Positions 11,322-23,700 of a stretch of 64,000 nucleotides of DNA are shown here, piece by piece (the first letter of the stretch is position 1; every line of letters begins with the position of its first letter). The stretch spans positions 119,501-183,500 of the forward strand of contig VDFB02321259.1 in assembly GCA_007258455.2 (NCBI GenBank). Reading direction: 5' to 3'. Made by a program: the position numbers and the translations under genes. This DNA is from Sequoia sempervirens. Taxonomy: Eukaryota; Streptophyta; Pinopsida; Cupressales; Cupressaceae. The notes under the pieces are model-generated. The model made no database searches and had not been told where the DNA came from. It saw only the letters and a program-made list of their open reading frames with translations.

Positions 11322-13637
11322 ATGCAAACATTGGAAGACATAGCACAAGAGGTTGTTCACATTCTTCACATGGTTAAAACAATTCAAACACCTTTTCCCC
11401 AACAAATCATTGATGAATTCCATGAAATAATACAAAAACTTCAAGCAAACAAGTCACCTCAAATCCAACAAAAAGTTTAAGCAAACAAGTCACCTCAAAT
11501 ACAACACCTCCTAGCTCAAGCCCAATACCTCATGGCCACTTGTCAAATACAACAACCACCACATCATCCCCTATCCATTCATTATCACCCTTCCATCTCA
11601 TACAAATCTAATCCATCCACTTCTTCGTATGTCAATGCCACATCAACCTATCAAGCCACATCACGACAAACACATGTGAATTTAAGTCCACCTGGGCAAC
11701 AAAATCAAGAGCCTTTAAGTTCTAATGCAACCATTCACAAGGGGAACACTAATCTAGGTTATGTACTCTCTAAGTATATCATACCACTATCCAATAAAAA
11801 TAAAAATCCTAAGCCAACACCTTCCACCCCTAAACCTCCAAAGGATGTCACCCAAGGGCTACAAACAAGGAATCAACTTTCACCATGTCATTCAACACAT
11901 TACTTGAACATACAAAAGAGTCCTCAAACATCATGCCAAGTCATGCAAGTCAACCATGTCATCCACAACCCCTTGAGCCAATTCAAGAGTTTCCCCTCAT
12001 GAGTCCAAGTCACCCTCTTTCATGCTCCTATGTTGTTGACCACCAAGAACATGCCAAGTTTCTCCATGAGAAATTCCCTTCCACTTCCATTCAAGCAACC
12101 CAAGAGTTATATCAAGAGTCTACTCCTAAGCATGTGGAAACATCAAGCCCTAGTCCTAATCAAGATCAAATTATTTTCATCCAACCTATCCATAATCTAT
12201 ATCTTTTTTATGATCAAGATGATATCCTTAATGATGAAGAGCCTATCCATGAGCAACTTGATCCTATACCCATCCATGAGAAAGATATTCCAAATTCACC
12301 TCTACCTAGTCCTATCCACGATCTATCAACATCCACTTCTCTTGATGAGACACATGCCTCTGAAGCACACATAGAAGATCAAACAAATTCCTTGGATCTA
12401 AGTGAACACAATGATAATCAAGATCCTAATGATCCTCCATCACCCACTATCAACCTCATTGCAAGTCCTCCATCATATCCTATTGGTCTTTCCACCCTCA
12501 TTCATGAATGTTCCTCCTTAGAAGAACAACAACCATTATCTTCCCTTGCTTCATTTTTTCCATCCAATAAGGAACTTGTGTCTAGTGTTCCACCTACACC
12601 TATTCCCATTGTCCATTGCACACTCCAAAACATGAACCACCAAGGTAAAGGTCTAGACCTTCATGAACAAGGTATTTTGGAGCCCATCCATGTCAAAGTC
12701 CCTCCATGCTCTTAGGGCCTTGGACCTACACCCCAAGGACAACAACCTAAATATGTTGGTACTTCCTCCATGCATCCTAAGTCCAGTTTCCATCACACAA
12801 CCTATCGTACACCTAAAACATATGTTGCCATCCCTCCTCCATCATCTTATAAATATCAAAAGCATGTGACCATACACCTTCCAACTCCTAATATCCATCG
12901 ATACACTCTACCACCGTTGCTTCCAACTCCTAATATCCCTCGATCCACTTTACCACCATTACTCCTAACACCTAATATCCCTACCATTTAACCCTCTTAT
13001 CAATCTACCCATAAATCCTCTAAACACCTTAATCATGACCAATCAATGCACACATTGTCTAAACATAAACCTTCCACTCATTCCACCAAACCCAAGGGAT
13101 TCCAAAAAAAAATGTGGATGCCTCTACACATAAATTCAAAAATTCTAAAGGTCCTAATGCCTTAGCATACAATTTCAAAATATCAAACCCAAGTACATCT
13201 AAAAAGTTATATAAGCTCATACCTCCAAAACTAAAGGCCAAAGCTAAAATGGTTTGGGTACCTAAGCAAAAAGAAAGCAAGTCAAATGAGGCATCTACAT
13301 CACAAAAATCCCAACCATCCACTTCCACCCCACATTCTCATTCCATTCAAAAGTCTCAAATTCCTAAGTCCCATAAGCCAAACAAAAGTCATAAAAATAC
13401 TAAGTCCATGTGGGTACCTAAAACACTTCATCCACCACCTCCTAAGCAAACATCTCCATTGCTTCCTACACCCCATCCACATCAAAAGATTCAGCATTTA
13501 TCACAATTTGTGCAGCCATTGGTCATGGTTCCCTTCCATTTCAAAACAATTCCACATACCTCCATCTCCTCATCCTTCACTCATTATCCTACATATCTCC
13601 CCCACCGCCTTCCTATGGTCCATGCTTTTGGCTAAGC
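11322..13637 (+). pseudogene. Pro/Ser/His-rich ORF of the nested element
   Basis: Reads from ATG at 11322 (MQTLEDIAQEVVHILHMVK, a possible short helical N-terminus) into a long hydrophilic, low-complexity protein rich in Pro, Ser, Thr, His and Gln. A frame change near 11900-12000 leads into 11885-12715 (276 codons, acidic middle with IHEQLDPIPIHEKD). A third block, 13114-13635, is Lys/Pro/Ser-rich and contains AKMVWVPKQK and later SMWVPKTLHPP. A 21-base unit with acaagtcacctcaaat is duplicated at 11448-11500. No gag, zinc knuckle or enzyme motif is seen. It sits where gag would be, so a degenerate gag-like or spacer protein is possible; I do not recognise it. Confidence 0.5.
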
Positions 13638-14601
13638 CTCCCCATTCATCTTTTGCATAAGTCCCATATAAACCCTGTCATCTTCCCTACATAATCCACA
13701 TCATCATCCACTATTCCCCATCCATTCCTGTATAAGCCTTTCATAATCTGCCATCTACCTACTCCATTTCCATTTCATGTCATCCCTTACCAACATCTAT
13801 GAGCATAATGACATTTGACATGGTCCATGCAATGACATTCATCTCTAGTGGGACTACCACCTTTCATGGAACTAGAAACTTGAGTCCCTCCTATCCATAT
13901 TCCCCTTCTCCTATCCAAATAAAAAATAAAAAGTCAAAAAATAAAAGTAAAGAGAAATCCCTTCATCCAATGGTGAAAACCTGGTAAACAGGCACCCTAG
14001 ATAAGTACCATGATGAAAACCTAGCAAATAGGCATCATGTGTAGGTTGATCTTCTATGTCCCTTACACTTGGGGGAACAATGTCTTATCTATCCAACCTA
14101 TCATTTTCATATTATATCATTTCCATCCTACCTACCATCTTTAGCCATCATACATACCTATCATATTAAGTCCACTTATCCACCATTCTCTTTTTGATCT
14201 TGATGAAGATATAGGGGAAAAATGTTGAAACATGTTTTGGGTATCTCTTGATATATCTCATCCTTCCAAACAAGCCTATCATTATCCTATTGTCATAAGC
14301 TTTGTCCAGAAAAATCCTAAGTATTGTACCTAGAATGGGGCATATTATTCCTATGCGACATAGTCTTTGGAAATCACAATCCTTTCTCTCTTATGATGCA
14401 TACATCCATTCCATTCACTATGACCTATCCTTTCCATCCACCCATATATCATGAGCCTTTTATCCCTTATCCCATCACCCACCCTTTCATCCATCAATCC
14501 CATCTATTTCCTTGCTCCTAGACTTGTTTTTCCCCTTGTCATTGATCTCTAGCACAAAGGCTACTCAAATTTTTATCCTTTGACACATCAAAACATTTCA
14601 A

Positions 14602-14648
<47 letters not shown>

Positions 14649-15743
14649 CAAATAAAAAATAAAAAAATCCAAGCAATAAAATCAAACCACATCACTTCTT
14701 CTAATCAATCTAATCATTATCATCAAATCAATTCATTTCTTAATCAATTCAAATCCCTCACCTCATTCCAATCAAATCAATTCCTCAATTCAATCAATCA
14801 ATCATCTAACCAAATCACTTCAACCTAAATCATTCCAATCACATCAATTCTTCTATTCAATTCATCACATCCTATCATCCAATCAATCATCATATCATTA
14901 CAAACATTTTCTTCAAAGCAATCAAATCATCTTCAATCATTTCGAGCAATAATCCAAATGCAAGTCAATCCTTATTCCATACCAATCAAGTTGATCAATC
15001 TTGTCAAATTATCCAATCACATCCTTTGGTCTTGATCCTAATCCTGTCGTAAACCAAATCAACCAGTCAATAAATCAATTATCATAATCCTTGTGTTGCT
15101 CTAGGGATATGTCTCTCCCCACAATTACAACACTATCATCATAATCAATCAATCAATCAATCAACGATTTACAGCTTGACAGGGGAAATTCCTTGTTTGT
15201 TTTTGAGTCATTTGTGCATGCTTGCTTGCTTTCTTGTGTGTGTTATCATTTTATCTTGCATTTGTACCAAATCCATATCATTGCAGCTGATATTCATATC
15301 TTGTGTGTGTTGGAGTAGCTTTTTGCACTGTCCTTTGCATCTAAGGTCACATCATACCTTTTGTGCATTAGGACTTTAATGCTCTAAGTCTACTTCCTCA
15401 TACATCTAGACAAGGTTGTATCACGCTGGGGCATGAGACACATCGTCACCTTGGTCCTTATATCTTGGTGCATAATGTCTAGTGCTAAATCAAACATCAT
15501 GGTTGCTCACTTTCATTGCAACATAACGTATCATTCATCTCCTTCATCCACTTTCTATCTTGCATCATTCATCATTCCATTTCGAGAGCCTACTCGTGTT
15601 TGTTCAACCCGCCTATCCTCTCGAGGGGGCATCATCATTCCATCATCTTATCTTTCTATCATTATTACTTTTCCTCTATCCATACCTTAACTTCTTTGAA
15701 ATGATATTACTCGACACAAATCTTATCATCTCGAACATCATCT
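13638..15743 (+). other. 3' non-coding region of the nested element
   Basis: No protein recognised. It holds an (AT)n microsatellite at 14611-14645, a stretch rich in aatcaatcaatc (14690-15170) and phrases such as ggtgaaaacctggtaaacag and gatgaaaacctagcaaatag near 13970-14030. The same phrases recur at 49590-49650, linking it to the element tail there. Confidence 0.6.
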
Positions 15744-15758
15744 CAAAGAGCGGAAAAA
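15744..15758 (+). other. Polypurine tract of the nested element
   Basis: CAAAGAGCGGAAAAA ends directly at the TG of the 3' LTR. It is the plus-strand primer site and has near-copies at 29320-29334 (minus) and 52424-52438. Confidence 0.9.
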
Positions 15759-16922
15759 TGTATACACCTAAAAATGGTCACATTATAATAAGTCTTGTAA
15801 TTAATTAAATACAAATTATTTAGTTAAATCTCTAATTCAATCTACATATAAATATATTTAATTATTTATTTATATTGTTCATTTTCTAATTCTTCTATCT
15901 TAATTAAATAAATTTAATTATTTATTTAATTTAATCACTTTTCTAATTCTTCTTAATTAAATTAAATAAGCTTTACAATTTATTTAATTTAATTATCACA
16001 TTGCTTTATTTTGAATAAAGTAAATATTCTTCCTTTTTCCAAAATCATGAAATCATCTTTAAATCTTCTAAAAAATCACGTTGCTTTATTTTAAATAAAG
16101 TAAATATTCTTCTTTTTTCCAAAATCATAAAATCATCCTTAAATCTTCTAAATATTCTTCCTTTTTCCAAAATCACGAAATCATCTTTAAAGTCTTCTAA
16201 AAATCCATCTCACACATAATTAAATATTTTTCAATATTTAGTTAGAAACTTCTTATCCACATTTCACACATAATTAAATATTTTTCAATATTTAATTAGA
16301 AACTTCCAAAACCACATGTCACATGAAATTAAATAATTTTATTATTTAATTATTGAATTATCTTCAACTACCAAAACCAACTCATAACTAAACTTGACAA
16401 AGGGAAAATTGCCTTCATCTTTGAGTGAAAGATTTTGTGGAAAGGAAACATCTTCCTTCTTTTTCTCTAGCTTCCATCTTTCTCTCCAACTTCTCCATCT
16501 CTTACCGTTCATCTTATCAGACTAAATCTCAACCATTGATCTTTTCCAACTAAGCTTTTGTCTTCAAAAACTCTATAAATCTAACCTTTCACAGGCCATT
16601 TGCATTGAATCTTCAGACATCCTTATGCTGTCAAAATCATTCTTCTATCTCCCATCCATCTCCATCTATCATCTTCATCAGGTCATAATGCTGTAGAATT
16701 GAGCAACCAAACATTCCTTCAACAATTAACCTTCAAAATCTTGCATTCTTATGCCCGTGGAGAAGAGCCATGGAGATCAATCAACTCTAGTTTGAAAATA
16801 GGTTTCCATGTTCTTTATTTATTTTTATTTTCATTCTAGTTTGTGCTTCATGGTGCTTGATAGGATTTAATTAGTTTATTGTTTTCAACACATATAAACC
16901 TTTTGATTTTTCCCTATCTACA
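15759..16922 (+). repeat. 3' LTR of the nested non-autonomous element
   Basis: 1164 bp, TGTATACACC...CTATCTACA, nearly the same as the left LTR. It is followed at once by the second CATAC. Confidence 0.95.
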
Positions 16923-16927
16923 CATAC
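16923..16927. repeat. Target site duplication CATAC, right copy
   Basis: Exact match to 8647-8651, directly after the CA of the 3' LTR. Confidence 0.93.
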
Positions 16928-17280
16928 CCATTCAGTGCTTGGGTGAAGTCACATCACAAGATAATTATGTATGTGTCAGGAATGTCAGTAGCCTAGATGC
17001 GAATAACTTGTTGTACCCTTGGGTCTACAACAATCTACATGGGGATACGATTGATCTCTCTAATGATGTTAACCTTTGTTTTGTTCAACTGGGTAACTTT
17101 TCTCCTGGAAGGTGTGGGGACAATCCCAAGGGCTTTCCATATAGGCAAAGGCATGACATTGGCTGACAGTCTTGAGTCAACCAGAATATTGTGGAAATTA
17201 TTTCCAAATATTCTAATTGTGGTGAGGAAGGGTGGCATTTCAAACCTTCCTTGGAAGAGACCCATATGTACATCAACCTA
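16928..17280 (-). pseudogene. E2 protease (retropepsin), 5' side of the insertion
   Basis: Aspartic protease of E2. It shows NNFHNILVDSRLSANVMPLP with D-S in place of the D-[ST]-G triad (Gly changed to Arg), then IWKALGI. After a few stops it reads IPDTYIIIL and FTQALNGY up to the insertion. The frame at 16929/16928 meets 8651 in phase with the continuing linker, RNase H and RT frame, so the insertion cut the gene here. Confidence 0.88.
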
Positions 17281-18300
17281 GGCCACTTGACCCTTGTACT
17301 TTTCAGTTGTCTTTTCCTTGGATTTCCCTGATTATGCTCCTCAATGGGCTATTTTCTAGTTTGATGAGTTGGGGTAGTGTCCTTTTTTCCTATGACTTCT
17401 TGGATTACGGGCTCCTGTCGAGGCTCTTCAAAGGTCACTCTCTTGGTAGTTATTTCTTGTGTTGTATTATAGGAGGGGGTTCCATTAATTACGCTAAAAA
17501 GGAATGTCTAACTATTGGAACTTTAAGTAGCTCAAAAGTGGACAAGTTGATCTTAACCTTCTTGATTATTCAACAATGTATTTGCCCATTTTCTCAATTT
17601 CAGCCTCAGGATTTTCCTATGGACGAGCTAGCTGACTGGCTCTAAGTTTGGCCTAGTTGCTTGATTTTGTTAAAGTATTGTTTAGGTACATAAGGATATC
17701 CTAGGTTGTTGTTGGCATTGGGGTCAGGTGGGATGCTAAAGTTATTAGGCGGAATGGAAGTAGTGAACGGCCCCCGAACTTGTTTATTTCTTAAGTTATA
17801 TGAAATGGCTCTCTGATGGAACATTTGGACTTCATCTTCACAAGACTCTTCTTCATCTGTGGGACCATTATCTACTGAATTTTAGAGCTGAAATAAAGCT
17901 TCTTCATTACTTACCTCTTGTACTTATTCATTCTTGGAAGAGGCGGTCTTGATCTCGGGCTCATTGTTGTCACTTTGTGGGAATGGGGCCTGGTTGAACA
18001 AAAGATAGGAGGTGTTGTATGGGTCAGATGGAACTAATTCTCTACAATTTTCACTTTTAACAACATTTTGCACCTCCACTTGAAATATTTTTGTAGTTGT
18101 TTGAAACTCGAGGCAAACCAACTCAGAATGCCTGCTAATCTTGTGGATCTTACACCATCTGGATAAGGCAGTTTCAGTGAGATACACTCCACTGGTTATC
18201 TTCTCACTACTGGTAGGTTGATCAAGAGGAGTGGGAACACCCCTGTTGTTAGGCTTGGTATTCCACATTCAGTTTTGTCTTTGTGAGGGTCTCCTTTCAA
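17281..18300 (-). pseudogene. E2 gag C-terminal part with CHHC zinc knuckle
   Basis: Nucleocapsid part of Gag and the junction to protease. At 18110-18158 the minus strand reads WCKIHKISRHSELVC, a C-x2-H-x4-H-x4-C knuckle of the kind found in Tat-type plant gypsy Gag in place of CCHC. Before and after it are polar, low-complexity segments (IPPNNFSIPPDPNANNN, 17690-17760). Its frame differs from that of the protease, so a frameshift separates them, either programmed or by decay. Confidence 0.7.
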
Positions 18301-19740
18301 AATTTTGATTGGATTTCTATCCTCACTCATAGTTTGGTGCTGACGAGGTACTCTCTTCTCAGTTTTCCTAGCTATCTTGATTAAGATTGTCTTGAATCCT
18401 ATGTTGAGAAGCTTGTAGCTAGCTATTCTAATTTCTCAAGTGTGTCATCATTGTGGAAATATTTTTGATCATCTTCGTCAGCTTATCAATCTGATCCTTC
18501 TTCGTATTGCTTAGTTGTGATGTGTGATTTTGGAGGAAGACAGGTTGTGCCAACAACTAGTTTTATTGAGCAGGTAGGAATTTGGGCCCTCATAGGTATG
18601 CCAATGCTTGTGGTAGCTATGTATAAGTTGATGGTTGTTGTGGCTGCAATTAATGAGGCACTGGGGGTGATTGGTTCATGGGCTGCCCTAGATGAGGCAC
18701 TATGGGCAGTTGCAACACTTGATTCATTAGGGGAGTCTGATGTTGTAGTTCCTGAGTAACTCCTTGAATCCAAATAGGGTGAGCAACATGCCCCAAGGAG
18801 GGCAGTGGACTAGAGATTTTCTTTCTAAAGTTAGTGTTGGCTATGACCACCTCAACATAAGCATCCACTAATGTGGTAGGAGCTAGTCGCATCCTCTCAC
18901 CAATGCAACTATGAGGTTACCTAATTCTACATAATAAATAGGAAAGGAAGCAACAACATTGAGTGTAAATGGAGCTTGCAACCTTGTGTATGCTTTGTGG
19001 AATTGATCATTGAAGGAGTTCATTGGCTCATTGACTTCCCTTCAAATGGACGTGAATTGTCAGTATAGCTCTGAGGGGTTGATTGGGATCTTGCACTTCT
19101 ATAAGAAGGCATTCATCAACAAGGTCCAAGATGTGATAGACCCCGTTAGCAAGTTGATATACCAATAGAAGGCCTCTTCTCCCAAGGAATAAGGGAAAAT
19201 ACTACATGCTACATATTCCTAATCAATCTGCATATCTTTCAACATTGCTTGGAAGATCTTAATATGTTCTTTAGTCATCTTTTATGGATCCCAAGGATAG
19301 AATTTTCAGCGAAATCTCTTTAGGTTCTTAGGCATGTCATGGTAAGCATTAAAGAACAAAAGGGTCAATTTTTTTCCTATCCAAGCCATGAGGGGAGGCA
19401 GGGTTGATATTTGTTGTTGAACAACTTTGGGTTGCACAGGGGCAGCAACAGTTAGGACTGAGCCTCAGACTTGGAAGGAAAGGACTGGGGTAGCACCTTG
19501 GTCATGGGAAGAAAGTAGTTGAAAAGTTGTTTGGAATGGCTAGGAAGAGGTAGAGATGGAAGAGGAAGGGTGAGTGTGTGGTTGATGGAAAGAGGAAGGA
19601 GGTGAAAGTGAGGGTGAAGTGGATGGAATAGAAGAGGAAGAAGCGGTTGTGTCCTCTCTCTTAACCCTTCTAGCCCTTGTAGGGGGCTGCAGTTCCTAAA
19701 ATTCCCCTTTATTTGGTGTTGACCTTAAAACTCTCTGGAT
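18301..19740 (-). pseudogene. E2 gag N-terminal and capsid part
   Basis: The minus strand from about 19740 reads a basic, Ser/Pro/His-rich N-terminus (TRARRVKREDTTASSSSIPS, then QPHTHPSSS). It leads into a gag core with YHDMPKNLKRF, IKIFQAML, GEEAFYWYINLL, VNEPMNSFNDQFHKAYTRLQ and FPIYYVELGNL (18930-19390). This matches the retrotransposon gag family, where aromatic and E-x-A-x-W/Y-Y positions are conserved. A low-complexity stretch at 18486-18892 lies between core and knuckle. Several stops are present and the start codon is not certain. Confidence 0.75.
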
Positions 19741-20757
19741 TATTTAAGGGGAGAATGAACCGATTTGATCTAGCTTAGCTCATAGGCCCTCCTAGTGCTA
19801 GTTTTGTTGATGGGTGTTTTAGCACTTTGTCAAGGTAGGTATTGAGTAGGTGTACCACCTCTCTAGAAATGAAATCTCCAACAAAAATTTGCTAAAAATC
19901 ACCCCAAGGTCTCTCGAGTGTTAGGTAATGACTAGCATGGAAGACTTATGGAGTTAACCTAGAGGGAAGTCAGATCCCAAAATGGAGTTCTTGAGATGGG
20001 AAGTGGTTGCACAATTGTTGTAGGTTCAAACAATAATCTTGAACTCTTATTTTAGCTTTATATTTGTCTTTACAATGTGCAATGAATATTAGCTCAGGTT
20101 ACTTATAAAAAAAAAGAAACAGGGGCAGGGAGGAAAGGAGGTTCCCAAATTTGAACTAGCAATGAATAGTGATCATGGAGGATTCTACTATAGAGAACCT
20201 TCCTAAAACAGAATTCCACTTAACCAGATTACCTCACAGTCTCATGAACTTTGTGCAAGATTCTAAGGACTATATTCAACCATTCATTCACCATAAGCAT
20301 GAATGAAAGATGAAAATTTAGTGCAGCTTTTATTTTATTCCTAGACTAAATTTACACATCTATTTATCATCAATAAACAACAAAAATTATGGACACGGAA
20401 GGTTTCCAACACACAACAAAATTCTTCAAAACTAGTGAATAGCATTAACTAATCTACTGACAACATACAAATATCATAAGTAGCAAAGTAAATCTACTCA
20501 AATTAACTAACTCTGGGAGAAGAACCATGTAACATCTAGTTGAAACTCAAGAGTCCACCAAAATTCAATGAAATTCTATTAAAATTGGAGTAGCATTCCT
20601 TTACAACAAGTCAACTCTCTCTTGAAAATGAGCGGATACCCCCTATTTATAGTGTACAAAAAGTAAAATGAATGGAAAATATTGATTTGTATTGTCTGGC
20701 CAAGATTCACTAAAAACTAAGGTATTACCTACGCCCAAATATATTACAATTTAAAAT
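19741..20757 (-). other. E2 region between accessory ORF and gag
   Basis: About 1 kb with no protein recognised. It has a good minus-strand TATA box at 20644-20651. It is either an internal leader/promoter for gag-pol or part of an LTR whose partner has been lost. Confidence 0.5.
20644..20651 (-). promoter_or_regulatory. TATA box upstream of E2 gag
   Basis: The minus strand reads CACTATAAATAGGGGGTA, a textbook plant TATA context, about 900 bases before gag. No transcript start is known. Confidence 0.55.
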
Positions 20758-23700
20758 TACATCTTTTCCCTCTAGCCTATATTGTCCTCTAGTGGAAGCA
20801 TTGTAGCTCTTTTGTCTTTTGTTGATTTCCTTTTGTTGCAGCTACTTTGTGAGGAACTCATCATCTATGATGGTATTTCCTTCGCTCTTCTTCACCGTGG
20901 CTTATTCTATAAACTTTCATATTAGTGTCTGGAGCTTGTTCCATTGCAATATATTTGATTGGATCACTTGAAAGTTCTACCTCCTTGGTTTGCTTGTGAT
21001 GTCATCCCAGTCTTTGTCATATTTTGGTATGTTCTTCACTACTTGCTCGGATTGAGTGAAGGCTCATGCAACAAATCCCAAAAAATATAGTGTCATGGTA
21101 AATGTGGTTCCATTTTCCATTTTCTTGTTGAAATATGGCTTCAATTTCTCTGCATCTAGCTCAATGGTGGGCACATCAAGATCTATCATCATTTTCAAAT
21201 ATTCTTTGAAGGAATTTATGATTTCCTTAACCTAATCAATGTCAAGTTCTGCCTCGTGAAGCACTCATTCCAACACTTCCTTTCAGTGATCCAGGCCCAA
21301 CTTCTATGTTTCCATGATCCAATGGTCATCTTTTACCAAGGAAAGCTCCTCCGAGGATTTATTTGGTATCTTGAGAATAGCCTCAAGTTTGGGATATGTG
21401 ATCCTGTATAACTTAGGGAAGTCAGTGCAAAACTTCCTTTTTCCGTTAAGTATCTTTTGTACTTCAAGGAACTTGTTGGTTGTCCTAATAGCAAAACCTA
21501 TGCTCATGTTTCCATTGAATAATTCCTACCAAAACCAATCATTTGTGGCCTTTGTCTAGGTTTTCCTTTTCTCTAGCTTATCGCTATGATCCCTGGATAG
21601 TAATTGTGGTGGTGTTGAGGATGTGGTGGGGAGATCTTCCACTGATGACCACTATTGGATATAAGCCATTAGATCAGTTACTTATGCCTTTAGTTCCTCC
21701 TTAGAGGTCTTATCTTTGTTCATTTGATGCACAATAGTGGCAACAGACCCCTGGAGATGATCATTCTTTTTTTCTCTCGTTGTTGTTCCTAGATCAAGGG
21801 TGGAGACATTGTAGCTTACCCCTTCTCCTAGAACTAGAGTAGCAATCTACACCATTCTAGATCCAGACACATCCATTGTCAATTGAGATCTAACCTTTGG
21901 CTTCTTCTCTTTCTTTGTGCTTATTTGGGCTCAAGCCAATATTTTCTCCAGCCTTTCCCTCAGATCCTTTGGGGTTGGGTTTTTCTTCTCCAATTGTTTC
22001 TCTAGCCACTCAAGCATCTGAGATTCCCCTTTTGGTGATTCATGATCACCTTCATCTTCATGGGTGTGTTAGATTTCCTTCAGCTTATCACCCAAAGCTT
22101 CGTGTTCTATCTTTTCTCCTTCTCCTTCATCAAAATACTAAATAAATACTATTTCCTTCTGTGGGGATTCAGTGACCACATGCTCTTTGGGGCTTTCCTC
22201 CCCTTCAATAGTTTTCTCTTCTTCTCCTTGGTCATGCCCGTGTTCTTCATGGTATTCCATTTTTGGGCTCCTTTGGGCTTTAGTATATTCTTCAGGCTTA
22301 TTTTCTTCTTTGTTTTCCTCTTTCTATTCTAAAAGAGGCATTTCTTCACCATGTTTGGGGCCTTCGTCATGTTCCCTAGTTGGAGGTTCAGTATCCTCCT
22401 CCATTCCCTCACTTGATTCCTTTTCTTCCCCACAAGGTTGTCTCTATACTTCCTCTCCAACATTCTTGAGCTACTGAGCCAACTCCTCTTCGAGGTCTAG
22501 ATCAAATGTTTCCATAATGTACTTGGCACCTAGCTCCTCAATTTCTTCCTTAGAGGACTATGTTTCTTCTTCCTCTCTCTTGCACACCACTTTATCAATT
22601 CTTAGATGCTTGTACTTGGGGTGATCATCGTAATAATCTCCTTCCTATTCCATCTCTTTTGTAGCTTCCATTTCTTGTCTCTCCAACTCTTCTGATATTT
22701 CTATGGTGGACTTCATCTCTGGTGGTTTAGTTGAAGGAGTATGGACAAGAAGACTGGCAATAATTTGTGCCAAGGAAGCTTGTATAGTGGCATTCATCAG
22801 CACCCCAGATAGCTTTGTAATAATTTTTTTTATTTGGTGGGAGAAGGCTTCCAGGAGTGAGAGTGTGGGCATTGGAATTTTTTCTATAGCCAATAGAAGA
22901 GATGTTGCCAAAGACATGGAGGAAGAGGAGAGTGGAGAGGTAGTGGTAGAAGAAGAGTCTATTATCATCACTTGCGTAGTAGGTGGGGTGGAAGCAAGGT
23001 GAACGAATATATCCACTATAGGTGAGGAAGTAGCAACCATCACTGAGGGGTAGGCAAAGTAGTTGTAGCAATAGCAACATCAGCAGTAGTAGTGGTTGCG
23101 AGAGTGGAGGCAACACATGGAGACTTTGGAGGCTCAAGCTCTTGTTCTTCTCCCTCATGGAGGGGATCCCCCTGGATGGTAGGCATTTCTACGAAGCTAC
23201 CTAATTTATTTATTTTCTTGTAAGGTTCTCCTTCTGAATCCTATCTTGCATACACCTTAGGCTTGGACTAACTTTCAGCGGTTTCTTTCCTCTTTCTTGA
23301 CCTAGTGGCTAGAGGGGATCTTGAGGTTTCTCCAGTAGTTGTCCCACTATCAGTTTCACTTGTCAGCTCATCTTCAAGATCTCCATAGGTCAAGGTGATT
23401 CCTTGTTGCTTCAATTGGGCAACCTACCTATAAATCCATTTCGTGGTTCTGGCCTCAACAGGCTTTGTTAGAATATCAAGGTCATCAACCTCTTGTTCAT
23501 TCAAATCAATCAGTGGTAGCAGCAGATTAGTGATTGCATTAGACTGAGGATCCATCATTGGATTCTCATCCTCCACCACTTGATCTGGAATAGGGAACAA
23601 GTTGACCTTCTTCACAAAATACATTGCCATGTGCATGTAGTGCCTCATTCAGACTTCTTTGTCATCCTTGCAGTTTTCCCAAAAGTCCTCAACATTATGT

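Larger units (their letters stand above)
8652..16922 (+). mobile_element. Non-autonomous LTR retrotransposon nested in E2
   Basis: Complete structure: 5' LTR 8652-9813, primer site, internal region of 5.9 kb, polypurine tract 15744-15758, 3' LTR 15759-16922, flanked by CATAC on both sides. The LTRs start TGTATACACC, end CCCTATCTACA and are about 96-97% alike by eye, so it is younger than E2. No protease, RT, RNase H or integrase is visible on either strand of the internal region. It only holds a low-complexity Pro/Ser/His/Thr-rich ORF and long non-coding stretches. It would have to use proteins of a related element; the shared LTR edge and polypurine tract point to the lineages at 28076-39212 and 52439 onward. 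Confidence 0.93.

Noticed and set aside
14580..14828. Short ORF with an Ile-Tyr repeat.
   Set aside because: Translation of the (AT)n microsatellite at 14611-14645 and aatcaatc repeats.
21897..22477. Plus-strand Phe/Ser/Leu-rich ORFs resembling membrane proteins.
   Set aside because: They are the complement of the Glu/Lys-rich acidic stretch of the minus-strand accessory ORF.
22703..23158. Overlapping open frames on both strands near 22700-23150.
   Set aside because: Low-complexity Ser/Thr/Leu sequence inside the accessory ORF copy 1; the other frames are shadows.
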